Source of the DNA: Planctomycetaceae bacterium
Lineage (GTDB): Bacteria; Planctomycetota; Planctomycetia; Pirellulales; Thermoguttaceae
Direction: 5' to 3'
Assembly: GCA_004556055.1 (NCBI GenBank)
Contig: SFIW01000016.1
Location: 1 to 64,000 of the forward strand
DNA length: 64,000 bases
The position numbers and the translations under genes are program-made. The notes under the pieces were generated by a model. It was not told the origin of the DNA and made no database searches. It saw nothing but the letters and a program-made list of their open reading frames with translations. Positions 36,415 through 45,001 of the stretch are shown here, piece after piece. Within the stretch, counting starts at the first letter, position 1; every line of letters begins with the position of its first letter.

Positions 36415-37413
36415 TCATTCCGAAACCGTTTCCGCGCCTTGGGTGGAGCCGTAAGCGGTCCACGCGTTTGCGGAGATTGTGTCGGAGAAGAAGCGAACGG
36501 ATCCGTCCGCCATCGCGGCGTTGACCCCGCCCGAATGGTTGGAACGCGCCGCGTAATACTCGCTACCCGCGACTTCGACGCAAGGACGCCGAGGATTGAC
36601 CGCGCCCGCGCTCGCCGTGACGTCGGGACAGTTGCCGCTGCCCATGACGTCGGGCGTGCTCGAGTTCGGAGTGAGGATCGTCGCGTAGAAAGGAGCGCTA
36701 CATTCGTCGTTGTAGACGTCGCCGCGCTTATCCGCGTCTTTACCGCCAGAGTTGAGGAGAACTTCGGAGAAGAGCATCGTGTTTGACGTTCCGTCCGTAA
36801 ATTCCGAAAGGGTGACAAATTTGCTCAGTTTGAAAGCCGCGCCCTTGAAGACCGTGTAGAGGTCGTGGTGCTCCTCTCTCACTTCGTCTCCGTGCGAGAA
36901 GGCGTGATAGCCGTAGCAACCGACGTAATTGCACCTTGCGCGTCCGTAGGTTTCCGACGCGGCGATCTCGTTGTCGACTTGATCGCTCGGGCAATACAGG
37001 ATGCTGAACTTCGCGCTTTCGCACGCTTGAGGATTGCGACTTGCGTTTGCGCCCTCCTGATTGTTAGGATATTGATAAAAATGTTTGCCGAAATCGTACT
37101 GATTCGCCAGCGTCGTCTGTTCGATGAACGCGTACATACGTGGGAGCCAGCTGGTGCGTTTGTCGATATTGAGCCCGGCGTTGGGGGTGTATGCGTTCGT
37201 CGCGCCGAGGGGCAGATACTGCTTATTAATGTCGGCGTAGTTGTGAACGGCGAGCGCCCACTGCTTCAGGTTATTGGTGCATTGCATACGTCGGGCCGCT
37301 TCGCGCGCCGCTTGAACGGCGGGTAGAAGAAGACCGATCAAAATTCCGATAATCGCGATTACGACAAGTAATTCGACGAGCGTGAACGCGCGTCGAGACG
37401 AATTGACAGACAT
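36415..37413 (-). CDS. DUF1559 protein with prepilin-type N-terminus (copy 3)
   Basis: This 332-residue protein opens [19 protein letters not shown]. The residue before F is Ala instead of the usual Gly, which is tolerated by some prepilin peptidases. The second segment [20 protein letters not shown] is shared with copy 4, not with copies 1-2, so there are two subfamilies. The end has [17 protein letters not shown] (H-x9-DG). GGAG precedes the ATG. It is upstream of lipoprotein copy B. Confidence 0.9.
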   Translation of the reverse strand: MSVNSSRRAFTLVELLVVIAIIGILIGLLLPAVQAAREAARRMQCTNNLKQWALAVHNYADINKQYLPLGATNAYTPNAGLNIDKRTSWLPRMYAFIEQTTLANQYDFGKHFYQYPNNQEGANASRNPQACESAKFSILYCPSDQVDNEIAASETYGRARCNYVGCYGYHAFSHGDEVREEHHDLYTVFKGAAFKLSKFVTLSEFTDGTSNTMLFSEVLLNSGGKDADKRGDVYNDECSAPFYATILTPNSSTPDVMGSGNCPDVTASAGAVNPRRPCVEVAGSEYYAARSNHSGGVNAAMADGSVRFFSDTISANAWTAYGSTQGAETVSE

Positions 37414-37554
37414 GAGTTAACTCCTGTCTTAAAGAGTGAAACGGACGTCGATCAGCTCGCCTTTTACCGCGGTGCGGCTCTTCCTTCCTATGGAACCTCA
37501 CGACGCTTGTTCGTTCTTTATTGTAGAGGAAGGAGCGAAAAGCGTCAAGCGCGG

Positions 37555-37587
37555 AAATAAAAAACGCCTACCGCGGTGGTAGGCGTT
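37555..37587 (-). terminator. Terminator of lipoprotein copy C
   Basis: Minus strand: AACGCCTACC/GGTAGGCGTT 10-bp perfect stem with a five-base loop, then TTTT. Confidence 0.92.
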
Positions 37588-37614
37588 CGGTTCTCGGTCA
37601 TGAGAGAGAAGGAA

Positions 37615-38028
37615 TCACTCGACGTTTCCTTCGCCCGTGTAGACAATGTCGACGACTTGTCCTTTCTTCTCGATCTTCACGGCGATCTTTTCCGTAAAGG
37701 CGACGGCGGGGAAGTCTTCAATTTGTTGAGCCATTCGATCCGGATAGAGGGGATCGGGGGCGAATTCGCCGACGACCTTGCCGCCAAGGCAGGTGACGTT
37801 GTAATCTCCCGCGGGAACCTCCGCTTCGAAAACGCCGTCCTTAATGGGAGCGCCGTAGGCCGCGCCCTGACCGTCGGAAGACTTAAAGGTGACGGAGCCC
37901 GTGTCGACCGTCTCGTCGGCAACCTTTACCGATCCGGTGATATGAAGGAGTTTGGGACCTTTACTGCAACCAACCGCGACGAGCGCGCAACAGCAGAGTG
38001 CGGCGAGAAGAAGGAATTTATTTTTCAT
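37615..38028 (-). CDS. Small lipoprotein (copy C)
   Basis: This 137-residue protein starts MKNKFLLLAALCCCALVAVG with the lipobox AVGC. Its mature domain ITGSVKVADETVDTGSVTFK and DPLYPDRMAQQIEDFPAVAF match copy B, but it lacks the His-rich tail. An in-frame ATG five codons earlier (38043) is equally possible, as neither has a strong ribosome site. It is paired with DUF1559 copy 4, separated by a GC-rich hairpin. Confidence 0.8.
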   Translation of the reverse strand: MKNKFLLLAALCCCALVAVGCSKGPKLLHITGSVKVADETVDTGSVTFKSSDGQGAAYGAPIKDGVFEAEVPAGDYNVTCLGGKVVGEFAPDPLYPDRMAQQIEDFPAVAFTEKIAVKIEKKGQVVDIVYTGEGNVE

Positions 38029-38058
38029 GCGTTCGACTTTCATTTTATGTAAGGAGAA

Positions 38059-38084
38059 ACGGCGGAACGAGGAAGCTCCGCCGT
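38059..38084 (-). terminator. Hairpin between DUF1559 copy 4 and lipoprotein C
   Basis: ACGGCGGA/TCCGCCGT stem followed by a weak TTTCT on the minus strand. It could be an attenuator that lowers the second gene, or an mRNA-processing stem. Confidence 0.5.
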
Positions 38085-38099
38085 CATATTAACAGGAGA

Positions 38100-39095
38100 T
38101 CATTCCGAAACCGTTTCGCCGCCGCGGGTCGAACCGATCGCCTTCCACGTGTCGGCGGCGATCGTGTCGGAGAAGAAGCGGACGGAACCGTCGGCCATCG
38201 CGGCGTTGACGCCGCCGGAGTGGTTGGAACGCGCCGCGTAGTATTCGGTGGAGGCAATTTCGACGCAAGGACGACGAGGATCGCTCGCGCCGGCCGCCGA
38301 CGAGACGTCAGGACATGTGCCGGAGTACATTGCGTCGGGAGAAGAGGAGTTCGGCGTCAGGAGCGTGCTGAACATGGACCCCATGCGTTCGTCGTTGTAG
38401 ACGTCGCCGCGCTTATCGCCGTCGGTCGTGCCGTTGACGAGGAGGAGTTCCGAGAAGAGCATCGTATTGGAGGTTCCGTCGGTGATCTCCGCAAGGGTGA
38501 CGAACTTACTGAGTTTGAAGCAAGCGCCGTCGAACTTCGTGTAGAGGTGAGCGTGCTGAGGATTACAGTCGTCGCCGTGGCTATAAGCGTGGTAACCTGT
38601 GCAACCGACGTAGTTCATACGAGAACGACCGTACGTTTCGGAAGGAGCGATTTCATTATCGACTTTGTCGCTCGGGCAGTACATGATGCTGAACTTCGCG
38701 CTTTCGCACGCCTGAGGATCGCGGTTGGAATTTCCTTCTTGGTTGTTCGGATACTGGTGAAAGTGTTTGCTGAAGTCGTACTGCTGAGCGAGCGCGGCTT
38801 GTTCGACAAAACCGTACATACGCGGAACCCAGGTGCAACGTTTGTCGTTGTTAAGTCCATGGGCCGGAGAGTCGCCCATAGTCGCGCCGAGGGGCAGATA
38901 CTGCTTATTAATGTCGGCGTAGTTGTGAACGGCCAGAGCCCACTGCTTGAGGTTGTTCGTGCATTGCATACGACGAGCCGCTTCGCGCGCCGCTTGGACG
39001 GCGGGAAGGAGGAGACCAATTAAGATACCGATGATTGCGATGACGACAAGAAGCTCAACGAGGGTAAAGCCGCGTCGGATAATGTTCTTATTCAT
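38100..39095 (-). CDS. DUF1559 protein with prepilin-type N-terminus (copy 4)
   Basis: This 331-residue protein is close to copy 3. The prepilin signal [19 protein letters not shown] has G before F. The middle has [20 protein letters not shown], and the tail [19 protein letters not shown] carries the H-x9-DG motif. It begins the second couplet on this strand. The ribosome site (GGAA) is weak. Confidence 0.9.
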   Translation of the reverse strand: MNKNIIRRGFTLVELLVVIAIIGILIGLLLPAVQAAREAARRMQCTNNLKQWALAVHNYADINKQYLPLGATMGDSPAHGLNNDKRCTWVPRMYGFVEQAALAQQYDFSKHFHQYPNNQEGNSNRDPQACESAKFSIMYCPSDKVDNEIAPSETYGRSRMNYVGCTGYHAYSHGDDCNPQHAHLYTKFDGACFKLSKFVTLAEITDGTSNTMLFSELLLVNGTTDGDKRGDVYNDERMGSMFSTLLTPNSSSPDAMYSGTCPDVSSAAGASDPRRPCVEIASTEYYAARSNHSGGVNAAMADGSVRFFSDTIAADTWKAIGSTRGGETVSE

Positions 39096-39387
39096 TGCCT
39101 ATTCCAAGAAAAATAAGGGTTTTATAAAACTATGTAATAAAAGAACGCAGTCGCGTTCATTTAGTCCAAAAATCAGTCCCCTCGACGAGAAGGACGTTTT
39201 TTACAAACATTCCGTAAAGGTTTTTGTTCACAATTGTCCTTTAAAAAACTGGTTGTGCGTAAACAGTATATCGACCAAATTTCCCCGCGTCAACACTTCT
39301 AAAGAAATATTTCTCACACAAAAATCTTCTTTGAGCTATCGTGTCGACTTACTGCGCGCCTCATGATAGAGTAAACCCCGTCTTCCC
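39096..39387. other. AT-rich divergent region, no gene
   Basis: This gap is visibly richer in A and T than its surroundings and holds regulatory space for the divergent DUF1559 copy 4 and the Cys-rich repeat gene. No clear minus-strand promoter was identified. No RNA gene seen. Confidence 0.45.
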
Positions 39388-39415
39388 TTGTTGGTTTCGC
39401 CTAATCTTATATAAT
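39388..39415 (+). promoter_or_regulatory. Promoter of the Cys-rich repeat gene
   Basis: TTGTTG, a 16-base spacer and TATAAT (39410-39415), about 107 bases before the ATG at 39522. Confidence 0.55.
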
Positions 39416-39521
39416 TCAAAGAATATGTCGCGCGTTGGCGAAAGGAACGCGTTCCTGGTTCGAAGGGCGAACGGGACGTTTCGGGCGCGAACGCGGCAAT
39501 GCAAAAGGGAAAGTTCCTAAT

Positions 39522-41576
39522 ATGACGCATACTCTTTTTCAGGCTCTCGTAGATTTCATGACCTCGCCCGCCGCTCTTACCGTCGGCGCGTGCTGCGGCG
39601 CGTTGACGGCGATTCATTGCGGTTGCGGTTGCGGTTGTGGCGGAGGAGACGACGATCATGACGACGACGCAGAAAACGCCGATTTCCGATTCTCCAAAGA
39701 GGAGTTGAAGGAATATCAGGAATACGTGGAACAGACAAACGCGCGGATTAACGAACTCGTCGAAACTCTCGACGACGACAGGGACGAGGAGAATAAGCGC
39801 GAGCTCCTCGACGAGCTGATCGAATGTTATCTTTCGCGCGCCGCGCGACTCCAAGAAGAAGGGGAAGAGGACGCCGCTTGCGACGATTACGGCGCCGCCT
39901 TTACACGTTATTACGAATTCGTCGGCGAGTTCGGCGAATCTCTCCCGCTCCTCAAGCGCGTCGCCGCGGGGCGCCTGAACTACGGGATTCTCCTCAACGA
40001 TTGCGGCGATCTTGACGCGGCGGACGACGAATACGCGCGCGCGGAAGAGGCTAATACGCGCATCGCCGAATGCGGCGACAAGGAAGCGGCTATCGACCTC
40101 CTCGGAATCAGATTGAATCGCGCGTCGATCGCCTTTGAACGCGGCGATCACGCCGAAAGCTTCAACGCCCTCGACGAAATCGCCGAAGAATTCCGCGTTT
40201 TGTCGGAAAAGCCCGAGTATAAGGATTCCGAAGCTCTCTATTATCTCGCGAAAACCTACGCGACGAAAGCGAGCTTCTTACGCGCGACCCTCGACGAAGA
40301 CGACCTCGGCTCGTCCGAGGCCGCCGAAGCCTCCCTGGCATATCGCAATGCGATCGACGTCTACCGCGCGCTCATCAACGGCGGGGCGACGCAATATCTT
40401 CGCGATTTGGCGGACGGGCTCGTCGGTTACGTCGCCGCGACCGCGACGCGCGCGAAGGAAGATTTGCAAAACGCCGAAGAGCTCCTCCGCGAAGCGTGCG
40501 CCGCGTATCAGAAGACGATCGCCCTAGGGGAACAGGACGCGTGCGTCGACCTCTTCGACGCGACCCTCCAGCGCGGCGAGTTGCTTATGAAGCTCGAACG
40601 AAAAGCGGACGCCGAGAAACTCTACTCTTCAATTATCGACGCCTTTGAAACCTTTGGCGATTCCGGCGAACTGCCTCTAATGGAAGGGCTCGCGATCGCG
40701 TATCAGCGTCGCGCGGCGCTCCAAAAGGGACGCGAGAGCGCGACGACGACGATCAAAGATCTCTCCCACGCCATTGCGCTCCAGAGAGGAATCGCCGATT
40801 CTCTCATCGAAACACTCGGAGAAGACGGCGCTTCGAAAGGTTCGTGCGGGGAGCGCTGTCACTGCGGCGACAGTTGCGGTTGCGATTCTCACGACCATAA
40901 GAAGTGCGATTGCGGGCCTGACTGCAAGTGCGGTTGTCAAGAAGGCAAAGAATGTACGTGCGGTAAAGACGGCAAGCAATGCGATTGCGGACCGGATTGC
41001 ACATGCGGTTGCCAAGAAGGAAAAGAATGTACGTGCGGTAAAGACGGCAAGCAATGCGATTGCGGGCCGGACTGCAAGTGCGGCTGTCAAGAAGGCAAAG
41101 AATGTACGTGCGGTAAAGACGGTAAGAAGTGCGATTGCGGGCCTGACTGCAAGTGCGGCTGTCAAGAAGGCAAAGAATGTACGTGCGGTAAAGACGACAA
41201 GCAATGCGATTGCGGGCCTGACTGCAAGTGCGGCTGTCAAGAAGGCAAAGAATGTACGTGCGGTAAAGACGATAAGAAATACGGTTGCGAAGAGGGCGAT
41301 TCTTGCGGCTGCGGCTCGTGCGGCTGCGGCTGCGGGGGCGAGGAAGGTCGTAAATTCCTGGTGAAGCGCTGGGTGAACGATAATTTCCGCGCGTTGACGG
41401 AGCTCTACTACGAGCGGATTCAGGCGTTCCTTGAACGCTGCGAAAAGGATCGCGCGATCGCGGACTGTATGGAAGCGGAGCGCCTCTACAAGGAATATCG
41501 CGCCGTACTTCACGACGACGAGGTTCTTGACGAAGAATACCTCGACATGATCCGAACGCTCCGCATCGCGCTCTAA
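39522..41576 (+). CDS. TPR-like protein with metallothionein-like Cys-rich tandem repeats
   Basis: This 684-residue protein is of unknown function. The start at 39522 (MTHTLFQALVDFMTSPAALT) has AAAAGGGAAAG upstream; the longer in-frame ORF from 39435 adds 29 basic residues with no ribosome site. A hydrophobic segment (about 5-31) ends in CGCGCGCGGGDDDHDDD (from C33), a Cys and acid cluster. Residues about 55-430 are acidic helical pairs, TPR-like. Residues 460-584 are five tandem 25-residue repeats with the pattern K-x-CDCGPDCxCGCQEGKECTCG and 7 Cys each; flanks add about 11 more Cys plus HDH. A C-terminal helical part follows. The repeat strongly resembles metallothionein metal-thiolate clusters. 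Confidence 0.85.
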   Translation: MTHTLFQALVDFMTSPAALTVGACCGALTAIHCGCGCGCGGGDDDHDDDAENADFRFSKEELKEYQEYVEQTNARINELVETLDDDRDEENKRELLDELIECYLSRAARLQEEGEEDAACDDYGAAFTRYYEFVGEFGESLPLLKRVAAGRLNYGILLNDCGDLDAADDEYARAEEANTRIAECGDKEAAIDLLGIRLNRASIAFERGDHAESFNALDEIAEEFRVLSEKPEYKDSEALYYLAKTYATKASFLRATLDEDDLGSSEAAEASLAYRNAIDVYRALINGGATQYLRDLADGLVGYVAATATRAKEDLQNAEELLREACAAYQKTIALGEQDACVDLFDATLQRGELLMKLERKADAEKLYSSIIDAFETFGDSGELPLMEGLAIAYQRRAALQKGRESATTTIKDLSHAIALQRGIADSLIETLGEDGASKGSCGERCHCGDSCGCDSHDHKKCDCGPDCKCGCQEGKECTCGKDGKQCDCGPDCTCGCQEGKECTCGKDGKQCDCGPDCKCGCQEGKECTCGKDGKKCDCGPDCKCGCQEGKECTCGKDDKQCDCGPDCKCGCQEGKECTCGKDDKKYGCEEGDSCGCGSCGCGCGGEEGRKFLVKRWVNDNFRALTELYYERIQAFLERCEKDRAIADCMEAERLYKEYRAVLHDDEVLDEEYLDMIRTLRIAL
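40899..41273 (+). repeat. Five tandem 75-bp repeats inside the Cys-rich gene
   Basis: Units start at 40899, 40974, 41049, 41124 and 41199, each 75 bases and nearly identical at the DNA level. They differ mainly at KK/KQ, at K/T after PDC and at the last G/D. In-frame length suggests expansion by unequal recombination under selection for the protein. Confidence 0.95.
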
Positions 41577-41604
41577 CGCGCCGCGAAGTCTTCTGAACGC
41601 TAAC

Positions 41605-41643
41605 AAAGGGCGTTTCGAGTTCGACTCGGAACGCCTTTTTTAT
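41605..41643 (+). terminator. Terminator of the Cys-rich repeat gene
   Basis: GGCGTT-t-CGAGT pairs with ACTCG-g-AACGCC and is followed by TTTTTT, 30 bases after the stop. Confidence 0.9.
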
Positions 41644-41830
41644 CGCCTAGTCATATCGTCAAACTCAACGGTCCTGCAATGATCTTTACGCGCGTTTAAA
41701 GGAGCGGTCGACATAAAAGACGGTAGATTGAATAACGCGTCAAAACGCGCGAGAAAGGCGATAGAAAGCGTCGAGGAATAAAGAGATTATAGAGAGACTT
41801 TGACGAATCGCTTTGGAAGAACCGCGATCA
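41644..41830. other. Non-coding gap between convergent genes
   Basis: No ORF, RNA or repeat recognised. Confidence 0.4.
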
Positions 41831-41867
41831 AAAGAAAAGGCGTCCCGAGAATTTCGAGACGCCTTTT
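41831..41867 (-). terminator. Terminator of the HzsA-like gene
   Basis: Minus strand: AAAAGGCGTC-t-CGA pairs with CG-g-GACGCCTTTT, then CTTTT. It is 30 bases after the stop codon. Confidence 0.88.
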
Positions 41868-41897
41868 GGCGTTTAGTTTACCGCGAACGAATCATTT

Positions 41898-44789
41898 TCA
41901 CTTTTTGGGGAGAATGATCGTCTGGTTTTCGTTGAAAGAAGCGTGGATGACGTCGCCGTCGTTGATGCGATAGGCGATGCGGAGGGTCTTGACCTTGCCG
42001 AAGACCGGATCGCCGAAGATATCGTTGTACTTCTTGCCCGCAGGTAGCGGAATGACGCGCGAGCCGTTGAAGTATTCCTTGAGTTTTTCAAGGACGTCGA
42101 CGCGTTCGGCTTCTTCGCCAGGGCCGTAGTTGGCGCCGACCAGTTCGACTTTCACGTTGTCGTTCTTGACTTCCGCGAGGGCGATTTCAAGCTGAGCGTC
42201 CTGAACGCGCTTGTTCGGGTCGAACTTGGGATCCGCGTTGGGGAGGAGCTTGAGCGGGGGCAAGAAGGCGCTGGTGTCGCCGTCTTGACGGACGTCGAAG
42301 CGGTTGATCTTAGGCGCGGTGGCGATACGCGGGCGAATCTTCGGAGCCGTGTTGATCGCGACGCTGTCCGGGTCGTACATGGCGCGGATTTCTTCGTCGC
42401 CAAGGTACGGGCCGTTGACGTCGATCCAGGCAATGAGACGTTCGCGCGCTTCGCCTTCAACCTTAACGCCGTGGTGTTCTCCGGAGAGAGCGTTGTGCGC
42501 AAGGCGGCTGACCGGGGAGTACGCGGAGTACGGCGGGAGCGTTCTGAGGTTGTCGGGATCGTTCGTGCCGTAAGCTTCGACGATGAAGAGGCCGGCGATG
42601 TTCTTAGGAACGTTGTGTTCGTCGCGTTCTTTCGCGCCGCCCCACGGGGTGTCGCCGGTGACGAACGTCATGTAGGGTTCATAGAAGGGGCTGACGTCGT
42701 CCGGACGGTGATGAACCCACGCCCACCAACCCTTAGTGGAGGGACGCCAGGTCATGTTGATCGTCTGATACGCCTTGTTTTCAGGATCGCCGTGGCACTT
42801 GATGCAGTACTTTTCAATGACGGGATCTTGGACGAAACGCTTGTAGGAGATCGATTCTGCGGCCCCCCAGCTGGGCTGTTCGAGATCCTTGGCGGGACGC
42901 GTGACCGCTTTACCGACTTGAGCGCCGTCGGCGGCGACGTTCGCCTGGGTGTTGAGCTGCGATTCATGGCAGCCTGTGCAACCGCGGCGTTCGCCGGGCA
43001 TGACGCTGGTGAAGGTGCGCATGACGTGGATGGCGCGACCTTCCGCGTCGAGCATTTCAAAGAAGATCGCTTCGCCTGCGGGAACCTTGAAGTTCACGCT
43101 GCCGTCGTCTTCGATCGGAACGGTTCCGAGGATGCGCTTGACGCCGTCCGCCTGGAAGACGGAGACGGCGGGACCGTCGTGCTGAACCGTCTTGTTCCAC
43201 GTCGTGTAGGTCTTGGGATCCATCTGTACGACGCGGATGTACTTGCCGTTCTTCTTGAGTTCCGGATACTTTTCGGTGCCTTCGAAGACGTTGTTGGAGT
43301 AGAGCTCGCCAGGAGCGGGCTTTTCGCCGACGCCGATCTTGGGCCACTTGACGACGTCAGGCTTGACGGGGTAGAGACCTTCGCGGTTGACGACGGGAAT
43401 CGCGTGATACGCGTTATACTCGCCGCGATAGATCAATTCCTTGTTGCCGTAGACGTCCATAAGGTAGAGACGGAAGAACCAACCGTTGTCGGAACCGCTG
43501 TAGAGGTGGCCGCCTTCGCGCGCGCTGACGAGGAAATATTCTTCGCTAAGAGGATAGGGGGTCTTGTACGCGAAGATTTTACCCGATTCGTGATAGTCGA
43601 CTTTCGGGGCGGGATCGGTCGGGCCGTTGCCGACTTCAGGCCACGCGACTTCGCGGGTGACGCGATCGAGACCGTCGGGATAGTTCAAACCGGCGGTGGG
43701 GTCGATAATGCCGATGGAGCCGTTGAACCAAGCATGGTGACCGACGGCGGTGAAGATGACTTTGGAGCTATTCGGAATAGCGCGGGCCTCGGTGAGGACG
43801 TCGGGCCAAGTCGACTGGTTGCCGTAGAAGGTCTGCTGGTTCGTGCCGTCGGGATTCATGGTCCAGAGGGACTGAACGCGCCAAAGAGCCTTGTCGGTAT
43901 ATTCCCAACGCGTGAAGATGACGCGACCGTCGTTCAGCATGGAGGGGAGATATTCCGGTTCGCCGTTGGCGGAGATGACGTAGATGTTCTTACCGTCGGC
44001 GTCGCAACGCGTGACCGCGAAGGAGTGGGTCATCGGCATGCAACGGACGTAAGAGTGCTGGCGGCTGGAGCAGAAGGTGATTTTGCCGTCGGGCGTGTAG
44101 ATCGGGTCGAGATCGTCGTAATCGCCGAAGGTCAACTGCTTGAATTCGGAACCGTCGAGATTGCACTCGTAGAGGTGGAAAGACTTGTCGCCTTTAGGCT
44201 GGAAGGAGAAGAGGAGCTTCTTGCAGTCGTAGGAGACGTCGGGACGCCAGAAGCTGCCTTCATGATCCTTGAGGACGTCGACGACTTCGCCGCCGGGGTT
44301 CAAACCGACGATGAGGAGCTTCCCGCCCGGTTCCGCCATGAAACCGTTTCGATGACGCGCTTCATGACCCCATTCGTCCGTCGCGTCTCCCGGCTTCCCT
44401 TTCGGATACGGGTTGTCGATGAGGACGATCTTATCGAAGTCGATAAGCGGGTTCATAAAGGTGATATCGCGCTTGACTTTGCGAACTTCGAGGTAAAGCT
44501 CCTCGGCAAGTTCGGGAGTCTCGGTCGCGCCGTCAATCTTCTTTTCGAGTTCGTCGAGTTTCGCGAGTTGTTCGTCGAAATCGGGTGCGTCGTCGAGATC
44601 GGAAAGACGATCGGCGAGATCGCGCGCATATCCAATCTCTTGTTTCGCCTTCTCAAAGGTCGGTTCGTCGTCGCATTGGAAAAGCCACTCGGTTTTGAGT
44701 TGCTCCATCCCCTGAGGGGTAATTTCCGACGCCGTTAGACCCGTTGTCGCCAAAAACGCGACAAAGAGCGCCAGCAGTGTTTTTTTCAT
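41898..44789 (-). CDS. Secreted di-heme protein, hydrazine-synthase-alpha-like with WD40/TolB-type propeller
   Basis: This 963-residue exported protein has a signal peptide MKKTLLALFVAFLATTGLTA with cleavage near TAS. An N-terminal helical part (about 25-115) leads into a beta-propeller of TolB/PD40 type (RPDVSYDCKKLLFSFQ, DLDPIYTPDGKITFCSSRQ). The middle domain resembles HzsA-like proteins of planctomycetes. Two c-type heme sites follow: C604-TG-C607-H608 and C662-IK-C665-H666. Family members are annotated after the hydrazine synthase alpha subunit, but no other anammox gene is present, so hydrazine synthesis is not claimed; a periplasmic electron-transfer or oxidoreductase role is likelier. 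Confidence 0.85.
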   Translation of the reverse strand: MKKTLLALFVAFLATTGLTASEITPQGMEQLKTEWLFQCDDEPTFEKAKQEIGYARDLADRLSDLDDAPDFDEQLAKLDELEKKIDGATETPELAEELYLEVRKVKRDITFMNPLIDFDKIVLIDNPYPKGKPGDATDEWGHEARHRNGFMAEPGGKLLIVGLNPGGEVVDVLKDHEGSFWRPDVSYDCKKLLFSFQPKGDKSFHLYECNLDGSEFKQLTFGDYDDLDPIYTPDGKITFCSSRQHSYVRCMPMTHSFAVTRCDADGKNIYVISANGEPEYLPSMLNDGRVIFTRWEYTDKALWRVQSLWTMNPDGTNQQTFYGNQSTWPDVLTEARAIPNSSKVIFTAVGHHAWFNGSIGIIDPTAGLNYPDGLDRVTREVAWPEVGNGPTDPAPKVDYHESGKIFAYKTPYPLSEEYFLVSAREGGHLYSGSDNGWFFRLYLMDVYGNKELIYRGEYNAYHAIPVVNREGLYPVKPDVVKWPKIGVGEKPAPGELYSNNVFEGTEKYPELKKNGKYIRVVQMDPKTYTTWNKTVQHDGPAVSVFQADGVKRILGTVPIEDDGSVNFKVPAGEAIFFEMLDAEGRAIHVMRTFTSVMPGERRGCTGCHESQLNTQANVAADGAQVGKAVTRPAKDLEQPSWGAAESISYKRFVQDPVIEKYCIKCHGDPENKAYQTINMTWRPSTKGWWAWVHHRPDDVSPFYEPYMTFVTGDTPWGGAKERDEHNVPKNIAGLFIVEAYGTNDPDNLRTLPPYSAYSPVSRLAHNALSGEHHGVKVEGEARERLIAWIDVNGPYLGDEEIRAMYDPDSVAINTAPKIRPRIATAPKINRFDVRQDGDTSAFLPPLKLLPNADPKFDPNKRVQDAQLEIALAEVKNDNVKVELVGANYGPGEEAERVDVLEKLKEYFNGSRVIPLPAGKKYNDIFGDPVFGKVKTLRIAYRINDGDVIHASFNENQTIILPKK

Positions 44790-44820
44790 TCGTAATTCAT
44801 CCTACGTTAAAACAGAAAAT

Positions 44821-44846
44821 GGAGCCTCAGGATTAAGGCGGCTCCC
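44821..44846 (-). terminator. Weak terminator after the internally repetitive membrane protein
   Basis: Minus strand GGGAGCC...GGCTCC stem then ATTTTC. It lies about 155 bases after the stop at 45002. Confidence 0.4.
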
Positions 44847-45001
44847 ATATGCTTCTCTCACACAGATCGTTAAGAAACGATTTTGTGTCGAACTATTCTA
44901 ACAATCGCCGCCCCTCGCGTCAAGAACATTGGGGCGCAAATACTAAAAAAAATACGGAAGATAGGCGATTTCTTTAAAATAAATTCTGTGCAACGATTCC
45001 T

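Noticed and set aside
38056..38090. Hairpin before lipoprotein C as a riboswitch
   Set aside because: A simple stem only; no aptamer-like elements.
40899..41273. Tandem 75-bp repeats considered as a CRISPR array
   Set aside because: Units are contiguous with no unique spacers and lie in frame in a protein gene.
42285..44738. 817-residue open frame on the plus strand opposite the HzsA-like gene
   Set aside because: Antisense shadow: it has no ribosome site, its amino acid composition follows the opposite frame, and the minus-strand frame has signal peptide and heme motifs.
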